Both the position numbers and the translations under genes were made by a program. DNA of 64,000 bases, taken from an uncultured Lachnospiraceae bacterium (GTDB lineage: Bacteria; Bacillota; Clostridia; Lachnospirales; Lachnospiraceae). The stretch spans positions 71,796 to 135,795 of the forward strand of contig CAKRFY010000004.1 in assembly GCA_934320895.1 (NCBI GenBank), in the 5' to 3' direction. A model generated the notes under the pieces. That model searched no databases, had not been told where the DNA came from, and saw only the letters and a program-made list of their open reading frames with translations. How positions within the stretch are numbered: position 1 is the stretch's first letter; every line of letters begins with the position of its first letter. Shown here piece by piece: positions 17,520 to 25,756 of the stretch.

Positions 17520-19586
17520 TTATTTTTCCCTTGCTTTCACAAAACCACACTGCTCATCCATACAAACAAGTTTGTTTCCCTTTTCAACCATCGGCCCTCC
17601 ACAATCAGGACATTTTTCTACAGACGGTTTCTGCCATGACATAAAATCACATTCAGGATATGCACTGCATCCAAAATATCTTCTGCCTTTTTTTGTCTTT
17701 TTTATCACAATATCCGCCCCACACTTAGGACATTTTACACCGATTTTTTCATAATAAGGCTTTGTATTTTTACATTCTGGAAAACCAGGACATGCAAGGA
17801 ATTTTCCATGTGGGCCGTATTTTACTACCATATTTCTTCCACATTCCTCACATATCACATCTGTAACTTCATCTTCTATTTTTATCTGTTCGATTTCCTT
17901 TTGAGCTATTTCCACAGCTTCATGAAGATCGGGATAAAAATTTTCTACAACCGTCTTCCATTTTACAGAGCCATCTTCCACACGGTCTAAAAGCCCTTCC
18001 ATATACGCGGTAAAATTCACATCTACGATACTTGCAAACGACTTTTTCATAATGTTGTTTACAACTTCACCAAGCTCCGTAATATACAGATTTTTCTGCT
18101 CTTTTGCAACATAATGTCTGTTTATTATCGTTGATATCGTCGGCGCATATGTACTTGGCCTTCCAATGCCAAGTTCCTCAAGAGTTTTTACAAGCGATGC
18201 CTCCGTAAAATGTGCCGGTGGCTGTGTAAAATGCTGTTTCTTATCTACCTCACCAAGTTTGAGTTCCATATCTTTTTCAAGTTTTTTCGACAATGTCTTT
18301 TTATCTATCTTATCTTCTTCTGTCTGATAAACAGATAGATATCCTGAAAACACAACTTTTGATGATGCAGATGTAAATCTGTATTTATCTGAATCGATCT
18401 TAACTGACTTTGTCTCATATTTTGCTGCTGACATCTGGCTTGCAAGAAAGCGCTTCCATATAAGCTGATAAAGCCTGAACTGGTCTCTCGACAAAGAGTC
18501 TTTCACCTGTGCAGGTGTCAGATCAACGTATGTCGGTCTTATCGCCTCATGTGCATCCTGAATCTTTTTTGAACTTTTCTTTGTTTTTTCTTCCTGATTC
18601 AGATAATCTTCGCCATAGTTTTCTTTTATATATTCTGCCGCGTTGTTTTTAGCTTCCTCTGAGATTCGTGTCGAATCAGTACGAAGATATGTTATAAGAC
18701 CTAGTGTACCCTTTCCCTTTATTGCAACACCTTCATATAATCCCTGAGCCAGTCTCATAGTTTTCTGTGTAGCAAAATTCAAAGTTTTTGCGGCTTCCTG
18801 CTGCAATGTACTTGTAGTGAATGGAAGTGGACTTTTTTTCGTCCTTCCAGATGTCTTTATATCTGAAATCTTAAATTTAGATTTCTGTATCTCATCAATT
18901 ATCGACTCTGCCTGTTGTTCTGACTCGATCGACATCTTTTCTTTTATAGTTCCGTAAAAATCTGCTGTAAGTGGCTTTTTCTCACCATCGATCTTAAATT
19001 CTCCCGATAAAGTCCAGTATTCTTTTGCTATAAAAGCATTTATCTGTTCTTCTCTGTCAGCAATTATCCTAAGAGTAACTGACTGGACTCTTCCTGCACT
19101 AAGTCCCCTCTTTACCTTAGCCCATAAGACAGGACTTATCTGGTATCCAACCATTCTGTCAAGTACTCTTCTTGCCTGCTGCGCATCGACAAGATCCATA
19201 TCTATTTCTCTTGCCTGTTTTATCGACTGCTTAACGGCATTTTTTGTTATCTCATTAAATGTGATACGCCTTGCATTCTTGTCATCAAGCTTAAGTGCCT
19301 TTGACAAATGCCATGAAATCGCCTCTCCCTCACGGTCAGGGTCAGTTGCAAGATATACTTTGTCAGCTTTTTTTGCCTCTTTTCTGAGTTTTGCAAGAAG
19401 TTCCCCTTTTCCTCTGATCGTAATATACTTAGGCTCAAAATCATTTTCAATATCTATCCCGAGCTGACTTTTCGGCAAATCTCTCACATGACCATTCGAG
19501 GCAACTACCTCATAAGAACTTCCCAAAAACTTTTTAATAGTCGTAGCTTTTGATGGCGACTCAACAATTACCAGATTCTTAGCCAT
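17520..19586 (-). CDS. topA: DNA topoisomerase I
   Basis: 688 aa type IA topoisomerase that relaxes negative supercoils. The TOPRIM domain lies at residues ~3-115 (VIVESPSKATTIKKFLG, ATDPDREGEAISWHL). The active-site tyrosine is in GLITYLRTDSTRIS (about residue 300). Three C-terminal zinc ribbons of the C-x2-C type follow: CEECGRNM...CPGFPEC, CPKCGADI...CSAYPEC and CPDCGGPM...CMDEQCG. Complete. Order dprA-topA-codY is conserved with Bacillus. Confidence 0.98.
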   Translation of the reverse strand: MAKNLVIVESPSKATTIKKFLGSSYEVVASNGHVRDLPKSQLGIDIENDFEPKYITIRGKGELLAKLRKEAKKADKVYLATDPDREGEAISWHLSKALKLDDKNARRITFNEITKNAVKQSIKQAREIDMDLVDAQQARRVLDRMVGYQISPVLWAKVKRGLSAGRVQSVTLRIIADREEQINAFIAKEYWTLSGEFKIDGEKKPLTADFYGTIKEKMSIESEQQAESIIDEIQKSKFKISDIKTSGRTKKSPLPFTTSTLQQEAAKTLNFATQKTMRLAQGLYEGVAIKGKGTLGLITYLRTDSTRISEEAKNNAAEYIKENYGEDYLNQEEKTKKSSKKIQDAHEAIRPTYVDLTPAQVKDSLSRDQFRLYQLIWKRFLASQMSAAKYETKSVKIDSDKYRFTSASSKVVFSGYLSVYQTEEDKIDKKTLSKKLEKDMELKLGEVDKKQHFTQPPAHFTEASLVKTLEELGIGRPSTYAPTISTIINRHYVAKEQKNLYITELGEVVNNIMKKSFASIVDVNFTAYMEGLLDRVEDGSVKWKTVVENFYPDLHEAVEIAQKEIEQIKIEDEVTDVICEECGRNMVVKYGPHGKFLACPGFPECKNTKPYYEKIGVKCPKCGADIVIKKTKKGRRYFGCSAYPECDFMSWQKPSVEKCPDCGGPMVEKGNKLVCMDEQCGFVKAREK

Positions 19587-19621
19587 ACTGTTTCCTTCCT
19601 TTCAACAAAGTTTGCAGCACT

Positions 19622-20728
19622 TTATATCTTTATCGCATAATAATTGTTTCCTATCGTGGTAACAAGTCCTTTAAGCTCCAAAGATATGAGTTTATCCATC
19701 ACAACCGGTATCCTCATACCAGTCTGCTCTGCAACTTCTGACACATGTGCCGGTTCCAAACTTAAACTAGCATACACTATTTTTTCAGCGGTTTCAAGCA
19801 AAAGATTATTTTTTTTATTTTTAAAGTTGACATCTTCACTATAAAATATGCCAAGCGCATCTAAAATATCTCTCCCATTTGTAACTAATGCAGCACCATT
19901 TTTTATAAGTTCATTGCTTCCCTGATAAAAATCATCATTTATACTTCCCGGAACCACAAAAATGTCTTTCCCCTGTTCAAGTCCAAGTTCTGCTGTAATC
20001 AAAGAACCACTCTTTTTACCTGCCTGGATGACGAGTATTCCGTCTGACAATCCGCTTATTATACAATTTCTTCTTGGAAAGTTTCCCGCCGCGGGAAATG
20101 TTCCTGGCGCATATTCAGAGATAATTCCTCCCCTTGTCTGCATCATCATATATTCATTTATGTGCTGTTTCGGATAGCAGATATCAATACCACAACCCAG
20201 CACTCCAAATGTCTTTCCAGTAACAACTGACATCGCTCCTATCTGGCTTTTTATATCAATCCCTCTCGCAAGACCACTTATGACCTGTACACCATATTTT
20301 GCCAGTTCTCTTCCAAACTTCTCAGCCGTACATCTTGCCTCATATGCAGCATTTCTTGCCCCGACAACAGCCACAGCAGGTTTTGAAGGATCAGGTAGTT
20401 CTCCTTTGTAAAAAAGATTGTATGGAGGATCATATATATTCTTAAGTTTTTCCGGATAGTCAGATGCCCCGATATATGTGAACCCAATATTTTTTTCACA
20501 TAAATTCTCCCATCTTTTTTGAATCTTCACATAATTTCTACTGTCAATTATTTTTTGTATAATTTCTTTTCTTATTCCAGGCACTTTATATATATCATCT
20601 GGTTTTGCATTAAAGATTTCTCTCTCACTGCCAAAAAAATCCATTAGTTTACCGATTGTTTTGCTTCCAACCCCACCTATACCAACAAGCCAGAACGCAA
20701 ACATTTTATCCTTATCATTTTCTAACAC
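19622..20728 (-). CDS. dprA: DNA-processing protein DprA (Smf)
   Basis: About 368 aa. N-terminal helix-hairpin-helix-like region (GIGGVGSKTIGKLMDFFG), then the Rossmann DprA domain with VVGARNAAYEARCTAEKFGR, GLARGIDIKSQIGAM, GVLGCGIDICYP and PRRNCIISGLSDGILVIQA. A C-terminal winged helix (residues ~310-365) closes the protein. DprA loads RecA onto incoming single-stranded DNA during transformation. The chosen start is a GTG at 20728, which overlaps the comM stop (GTGTTAG) and has GGGGGGTGG just upstream; a TTG at 20743 is the alternative. Coupling with comM is likely. Confidence 0.93.
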   Translation of the reverse strand: MLENDKDKMFAFWLVGIGGVGSKTIGKLMDFFGSEREIFNAKPDDIYKVPGIRKEIIQKIIDSRNYVKIQKRWENLCEKNIGFTYIGASDYPEKLKNIYDPPYNLFYKGELPDPSKPAVAVVGARNAAYEARCTAEKFGRELAKYGVQVISGLARGIDIKSQIGAMSVVTGKTFGVLGCGIDICYPKQHINEYMMMQTRGGIISEYAPGTFPAAGNFPRRNCIISGLSDGILVIQAGKKSGSLITAELGLEQGKDIFVVPGSINDDFYQGSNELIKNGAALVTNGRDILDALGIFYSEDVNFKNKKNNLLLETAEKIVYASLSLEPAHVSEVAEQTGMRIPVVMDKLISLELKGLVTTIGNNYYAIKI

Positions 20729-22263
20729 GATGCCACCCCCCAATACTTCTTATCAACAGTCCGGTAACATAGAGCCTCTGATATATGTTCTCTTTTTATT
20801 TTGTTACTCTCTTCCATGTCAGCTATCGTCCTTGCAGTTTTCAAAACCTTGTGATATGCTCTCGCACTGAAATCCAAAGTATCAAATGTCTGTTCAATAA
20901 AATCTTTCGCTTCACTTTCCATAACACAATATTTTTTTATCATTCCTGCCTGAAGCTGTGAATTAAATAATATACCATCATTTTTATATCTCTTTTTCTG
21001 TATAAAATGAACATTCTCAACACGCTTTCGTATCTCGGCGGAGCTTTCACTTTTCGTCCCGCTGCTTATCTCATCATATTTCAGTATAACTGTCTCCGAA
21101 AAAATATCTATCCTGTCTAGCAACGGCTTACTTATCCTTCCAAGATAGTTTCTTATCTGCCCCTGTGAGCAGCTGCATTTTCTTCTGTCGGGATAATATC
21201 CGCACTTGCAGGGATTAAGAGCAGCCGTAAGCTGAAACTTTGCCGGATAACGACAGCTGCCCTCAAGCCTTGAGACATTTACATAACCATCCTCCAACGG
21301 CTGCCTCATAACTTCAAGTGTCTGTCTCTGAAATTCAGGCAGTTCATCTAAGAAAAGAACTCCCCCTGACGCAAGACTTACTTCACCAGGTTTTGGATAT
21401 CTCCCACCTCCTGCAAGAGCAGTCTGCGTTACAGTATGGTGTGGAGCTCTGAAAGGTCTTTTTAATACTACCGGCATCTCTTTATTTAACATTCCTGAGA
21501 CACTGTATATCTTTGATATCTCCATACGTTCAGAAAATGTAAGTTTGGGCATGATTCCCGGAATACACTGTGCTATCATTGTTTTTCCTGTTCCAGGTGC
21601 GCCTATAAGTGCAATATTATGCATACCTGACACTGCCGCCTCTACTGCTCTCTTAGCACCACCTTGTCCCTTTATATCCGAAAAATCAACCTCTGGCTGA
21701 TTATCTGCCCCCTCAAAATCAAATGAGTTTTCCGACAAAAAGTTCTCTAACTCATCATTTCTTATAATATCAAGCATCTCATTAAGGCTTGATATACCTA
21801 TAATTCCAATCTTACTTACTATTCCTGCCTCCAAAACATTGTCATTTGGCACAATGCAGTATTTAAATCCATTTTCATATGCTGTATAAACTCTGGGAAG
21901 TACGCCATTTACTGATTTTACTTTTCCATCAAGACTTAGTTCACCGATAAATAGAATCTGTTTTAAGAAATCTTTGTCTATATATCCAAATGCAGCAAGA
22001 ATAGCCGCAGCTATAGACAGGTCAAAAGCTGTTCCGTCTTTTCTGATATCAGCAGGGGAAAGATTTATCGTTATTTTTTTAGGTGGAAATCTGTATCCAC
22101 TGTTTTTTAACGCTATCCGCACTCTTTCCCTTGCCTCTTTTACTTCTGATGACAGATATCCAACAAGCATGAGCCCCGGAAGCCCATCTGAGATATCCGC
22201 TTCAACATGTACCACGCAGCCGTCTATCCCGCAGACAGCCGCACTAAATGTTTCACTATACAT
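20722..22263 (-). CDS. comM: YifB/ComM-family Mg-chelatase-like AAA+ ATPase
   Basis: 513 aa. N-terminal ChlI-like domain (GLPGLMLVGYLSSEVKEARER, INLSPADIRKDGTAFDL) then an AAA+ module with Walker A GAPGTGKTMIAQ (residues ~210-221) and Walker B VLFLDELPEF. The CKCGYYPDRRKCSC motif and LLDRIDI follow, then a C-terminal helical domain (FSARAYHKVLKTARTIADME). ComM is a hexameric helicase that promotes branch migration in natural transformation in other bacteria. It overlaps dprA by seven bases, which supports a shared DNA-uptake role. Confidence 0.93.
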   Translation of the reverse strand: MYSETFSAAVCGIDGCVVHVEADISDGLPGLMLVGYLSSEVKEARERVRIALKNSGYRFPPKKITINLSPADIRKDGTAFDLSIAAAILAAFGYIDKDFLKQILFIGELSLDGKVKSVNGVLPRVYTAYENGFKYCIVPNDNVLEAGIVSKIGIIGISSLNEMLDIIRNDELENFLSENSFDFEGADNQPEVDFSDIKGQGGAKRAVEAAVSGMHNIALIGAPGTGKTMIAQCIPGIMPKLTFSERMEISKIYSVSGMLNKEMPVVLKRPFRAPHHTVTQTALAGGGRYPKPGEVSLASGGVLFLDELPEFQRQTLEVMRQPLEDGYVNVSRLEGSCRYPAKFQLTAALNPCKCGYYPDRRKCSCSQGQIRNYLGRISKPLLDRIDIFSETVILKYDEISSGTKSESSAEIRKRVENVHFIQKKRYKNDGILFNSQLQAGMIKKYCVMESEAKDFIEQTFDTLDFSARAYHKVLKTARTIADMEESNKIKREHISEALCYRTVDKKYWGVASC

Positions 22264-22353
22264 AGTCCTACCTCCATGTACAGTAAACCACCCTGTAAAT
22301 CATAATCAATATATTAACAAAATAATTTTCTTCTGACAACATGCTTTAACCAA

Positions 22354-22806
22354 TTATTTGTCAAGAATCTTCTTTAATTCTTCCATAAAAGTATCTACAT
22401 CCTTAAATTCCCTGTATATAGATGCAAACCTGACATATGCAACAGCATTAAGTTTTTCCAGTCTTTTCATAACAAGTTCGCCAATAAAACTGCTCGGTAT
22501 CTCATTTACTTCCCTGTTAAAAACTTCTGCTTCCACATTATCCACAAGTGCATTCATATCGTCCACTGAGATAGGAAGTTTATGACATGACCTAAACACA
22601 CCTCTTTCTATTTTTGAACGATCATACGGTTCTCTTGTCTGATCTTTTTTTATCACTACAAGTGGTATCGATTCCACCTTTTCATATGTAGTAAATCTTT
22701 TGTTGCATTTATCGCACTGCCTTCTTCGTCTTATAGATGCATTTTCATCTGCCGGCCTTGAATCTATAACCCTTGTATCTGCTTCTCCGCAAAATGGACA
22801 TTTCAT
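22354..22806 (-). CDS. nrdR: Transcriptional repressor NrdR
   Basis: 150 aa. Starts MKCPFCGEADTRVIDSRPAD, with zinc ribbon cysteines CPFC and CDKC, followed by RRRRQCDKCNKRFTTYE and an ATP-cone domain (residues ~47-135). NrdR represses ribonucleotide reductase genes according to dATP/ATP. The ATG at 22806 has GGAGG eight bases ahead; the open frame runs back to 22821 but that start would be atypical. It stands between comM and the sporulation genes, as in many Clostridia. Confidence 0.97.
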   Translation of the reverse strand: MKCPFCGEADTRVIDSRPADENASIRRRRQCDKCNKRFTTYEKVESIPLVVIKKDQTREPYDRSKIERGVFRSCHKLPISVDDMNALVDNVEAEVFNREVNEIPSSFIGELVMKRLEKLNAVAYVRFASIYREFKDVDTFMEELKKILDK

Positions 22807-22885
22807 GATTATTTCCTCCATTCACAATATCTGTATCAAAATCAATTATAATAGAAGAAATATAAAATGTCCATCAAATAAATAA

Positions 22886-23146
22886 CTACCATTCACACTT
22901 ATGAAGGCATTTTGCGGCTTCAATTTCAACAAGGACAACATCCGAACCTATTCGTTTGACGCACTCATAAGGAATCAGATATTCACTATCACGTCCTATA
23001 ATCCCAAATATCTTACATGGCCCCGGTATTATCAGTGTACAGATCCTGCCTGTATGTTCCTCAAAATCCACATCACAGATATTACCAAGTCTCTCCCCAT
23101 CACAAACATTGACTACTTCCTTCTCCCTGAGCTCACAAATTCTCAT
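22886..23146 (-). CDS. YlmC/YmxH-family PRC-barrel protein (sporulation associated)
   Basis: 86 aa starting MRICELREKEVVNVCDGERLG, with FEEHTGRICTLIIPGP, GRDSEYLIPYECVKRIG and DVVLVEI. This is the YlmC/YmxH PRC-barrel family, usually next to sigG in Clostridia. The function is unknown beyond its co-occurrence with spore formation genes. It follows sigG by 15 bases, so it is probably co-transcribed. Confidence 0.88.
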   Translation of the reverse strand: MRICELREKEVVNVCDGERLGNICDVDFEEHTGRICTLIIPGPCKIFGIIGRDSEYLIPYECVKRIGSDVVLVEIEAAKCLHKCEW

Positions 23147-23161
23147 ACATCCCCCATATTA

Positions 23162-23935
23162 TTACAAATACTGCTTCATAACCTTAAGTGCTCTCTTTTC
23201 AAGTCTGCTCACCTGAGCCTGTGAAATACTTATCTCATTGGCAACCTCCATTTGCGTTTTACCCTCATAATATCTCATTTTAATTATCCGGTGTTCTCTC
23301 TCTGACAGATGGTCTATCGCTGCTTTTATCGACATTTTCTCCACCCAGTCTTCTTCGAGATTCTTTTTATCACTTATCTGATCCATAATGTACAGAGTAT
23401 CCCCTCCCTCTGCAAATACAGGTTCATAAAGTGAAACCGGACTCTGTATAGCATCTAGTGCAAATGCTACATCTTCAGGTGTTGCTTCAAGCAGCTTTGC
23501 TATCTGTTCTATCCCCGGCTCCTTCTCGCTTTGTTTCATCAATGCTTCTTTCGCATATATTGCTTTATATGCAAGGTCTCTTACAGACCTGCTTACTCTT
23601 ATACTGTTATTGTCCCTTAAATACCTTCTTATCTCCCCTATTATCATAGGAACAGCATAAGTCGAAAATTTTACATTCATTGTAACATCAAAATGATCTA
23701 TAGCCTTCATAAGCCCCACACAGCCAATCTGAAAAAGATCATCACTATTTTCCCCGGCTGCCCCAAATCTCTGTATAATGCTTAATACCAGCCTTAAATT
23801 TCCCTTAATAAATTTTTCTCTCGCTTCTCTGTCACCTTTCCTTATCTTTTCAAACAGTTCCTTCTTTTCTTTTTCTGTAAGTAATGGTAATTTTGATGTA
23901 TTCACACCACATATCTCTACTTTATATACAGCCAT
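23162..23935 (-). CDS. sigG: Forespore RNA polymerase sigma factor SigG
   Basis: 257 aa. The N-terminal YKVEICGVNTSKLPLLTEKEK is the SigG signature that distinguishes it from SigF. Region 2 has RLVLSIIQRFG, DDLFQIGCVGLMKAIDHFD and FSTYAVPMIIGEIRRYLRD. Region 4 is ISQAQVSRLEKRALKVMKQ. SigG directs late forespore genes. Gene order spoIIGA-sigE-sigG matches clostridial and Bacillus clusters. Confidence 0.97.
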   Translation of the reverse strand: MAVYKVEICGVNTSKLPLLTEKEKKELFEKIRKGDREAREKFIKGNLRLVLSIIQRFGAAGENSDDLFQIGCVGLMKAIDHFDVTMNVKFSTYAVPMIIGEIRRYLRDNNSIRVSRSVRDLAYKAIYAKEALMKQSEKEPGIEQIAKLLEATPEDVAFALDAIQSPVSLYEPVFAEGGDTLYIMDQISDKKNLEEDWVEKMSIKAAIDHLSEREHRIIKMRYYEGKTQMEVANEISISQAQVSRLEKRALKVMKQYL

Positions 23936-23998
23936 TGAAACCTCCAGATATTCACAATTTCAGCTTATATAAAATAGGATTTACCAAATGTAATATTA

Positions 23999-24739
23999 TT
24001 ATTCCATCCTTACTATTTCTTTTTTAAGACGCCTTATTATCTTTTTCTCAAGTCTTGATATATACGACTGCGATATACCCATCATATCTGCAACTTCTTT
24101 CTGTGTCTTTTCCTCTCCATCTCTTGAATTTAATCCAAATCTTAATTCTATTATCATACGTTCTCTCTTACTTAATTTCTGAAGTGCGAGCCTTAACAGC
24201 TTTTTATCAACTTCATCCTCCATATCCTTTGATATTATATTTTCATCTGTACCAAGAATATCAGATAAAAGCAGTTCATTTCCATCCCAGTCAACATTTA
24301 ATGGTTCATCGATCGAGACTTCAAGTTTAAGTTTATTGTTTCTCCTCAGATACATAAGTATCTCATTTTCTATGCACCTTGATGCATATGTGGCAAGTTT
24401 GATATTCTTAAGCGGATTAAATGTATTTATCGCTTTGATAAGGCCTATAGTACCTATAGATATAAGGTCTTCTACACCAACTCCAGTGTTATCAAACTTT
24501 TTTGCTATGTATACAACAAGCCTGAGATTATGTTCAATAAGGCTGCTTCTGGCCTCCTTGTCATCATCTGAGCCAAGCTTTTTCATCACCTGTTCCTCTT
24601 CCTCCACTGTAAGCGGGGCAGGAAGGATCTCAGCTCCTCCAATATAGTGTATTTCCCCTCCTCTTCTTGGAAATATAAATCCCCTTATCTCTGACATCAT
24701 CCTGAATTGAAATTTGTTTGGCATTGAAATCTTTACCAT
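23999..24739 (-). CDS. sigE: Mother-cell sporulation sigma factor SigE (pro-form)
   Basis: About 246 aa. An N-terminal pro-sequence (residues ~1-40, including [22 protein letters not shown]) precedes region 2 with [32 protein letters not shown] and [19 protein letters not shown]. Region 4 is [20 protein letters not shown]. SpoIIGA is expected to cleave the pro-sequence. The ATG at 24739 has AGGAGG five bases ahead; the open frame extends to 24787 inside spoIIGA, but that start is unlikely. Confidence 0.96.
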   Translation of the reverse strand: MVKISMPNKFQFRMMSEIRGFIFPRRGGEIHYIGGAEILPAPLTVEEEEQVMKKLGSDDDKEARSSLIEHNLRLVVYIAKKFDNTGVGVEDLISIGTIGLIKAINTFNPLKNIKLATYASRCIENEILMYLRRNNKLKLEVSIDEPLNVDWDGNELLLSDILGTDENIISKDMEDEVDKKLLRLALQKLSKRERMIIELRFGLNSRDGEEKTQKEVADMMGISQSYISRLEKKIIRRLKKEIVRME

Positions 24740-24768
24740 TTTGTCCTCCTTTTCGCACCTCTGCTTTT

Positions 24769-25581
24769 TTATTTTTTGTCGGAGCAATTTAAAATCATCT
24801 GAATATCGCTGTTATCATCTATTTCACTACTTAATGCTCCCAAAAAATTCATCATCACTTTACCATTTTGGAATATCACTTTTTCAAATCTGAAAGTTTC
24901 CAGCATACCGTTTCCACCTATTGAACTATAAGGTATAAGCAACGGTTTCTGAATGTCACGTATTCCTGTCTGTACAGCTGTTTTTTCTGATATTATATTT
25001 ACAGGTTCATTTGTATATGGACTTGAAAGTTTATTTCCTGTATCATACAGAACATTTATTGCCGTATGCGTATCCCCCTGAATAAGTGTAGCCTTCAAAA
25101 TAGTTTCACATTTTTCCGCCTCACTTTTAATAATATTACGCATAACCATAAATAATACATAAAGTATCACAAATGATACGATCATTAGGAAAAACGCAGT
25201 TATGACACTGACATTTCTTCCGTTTTCTATACATCTCTTCACTAACAAGAGACCACCGGCTGTAAGAATTGTGCAAAACAGCAAAAGGATAACATCCTTG
25301 ATAAATGTCCTTAACCTGTTTTTCCACATATATTCTTTGTATGTATATGCAATAGCCGTTAGCAGCATAATGCTTAAAATTGCATGAAGATAACCAGGAA
25401 TGATCCCTCTCCCCTTAAGCTGACAGATTTTATATATCATAGAAAAAAAAGATACAACGGCCGAAGCCGCAACCCATCTAAACGGTGTGTATTCTTTTCT
25501 GCGAATAAACGCCGTTATCCATACAAGAAATAAGTTCATAATAAAATTCAGAATCCAGTAAAAATCAGCATAAAATAAAAT
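24769..25581 (-). CDS. spoIIGA: Sigma-E processing peptidase SpoIIGA, probable ATT start
   Basis: Membrane aspartic protease that activates pro-SigE. The N-terminal half has several membrane helices (e.g. [35 protein letters not shown]). The C-terminal half has the catalytic DTGN motif in [19 protein letters not shown] and the [13 protein letters not shown] flap. The first in-frame ATG is at 25539 ([11 protein letters not shown]), but SpoIIGA-like sequence continues upstream as [15 protein letters not shown] without a stop. The only position with a good ribosome site is an ATT at 25581-25579, five bases after AGGAGG. No ATG, GTG or TTG exists in that upstream frame before a stop. Expected 270 aa from ATT, 256 aa from the ATG. 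Confidence 0.85.
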   Translation of the reverse strand: MLFYADFYWILNFIMNLFLVWITAFIRRKEYTPFRWVAASAVVSFFSMIYKICQLKGRGIIPGYLHAILSIMLLTAIAYTYKEYMWKNRLRTFIKDVILLLFCTILTAGGLLLVKRCIENGRNVSVITAFFLMIVSFVILYVLFMVMRNIIKSEAEKCETILKATLIQGDTHTAINVLYDTGNKLSSPYTNEPVNIISEKTAVQTGIRDIQKPLLIPYSSIGGNGMLETFRFEKVIFQNGKVMMNFLGALSSEIDDNSDIQMILNCSDKK

Positions 25582-25611
25582 CTCAACCTCCTGTACTTAT
25601 GTGATGTTGAG

Positions 25612-25647
25612 ATTATATTACAATATCTTATATGCGAATTATGTCAA
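25612..25647 (-). promoter_or_regulatory. Candidate spoIIG promoter with long spacer and Spo0A-like box
   Basis: Minus strand shows a perfect TTGACA (25642-25647) and, 21 bases on, TAATAT (25615-25620); TATAAT (25612-25617) would give 24. The B. subtilis spoIIG promoter has a 22-base spacer and is Spo0A-dependent. The plus strand reads TGTCAAA over the -35, one base from the Spo0A box TGTCGAA. Confidence 0.5.
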
Positions 25648-25701
25648 AATGTGCCAATGACGGCATAGTTTTTATTTTTCAATGCATGATCTGCCATAAA
25701 C

Positions 25702-25738
25702 AAAAAAACATGACAGTTTCTTAATTTAACTGTCATGT
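25702..25738 (-). terminator. Terminator of the LtaS-like gene
   Basis: Perfect 11-base stem ACATGACAGTT (25708-25718) with AACTGTCATGT (25728-25738). On the minus strand it is followed by TTTTTTT (25708-25702). It lies just downstream of the stop at 25757 and separates the gene from spoIIGA. Confidence 0.9.
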
Positions 25739-25756
25739 CTCTTATAATAATTTATA

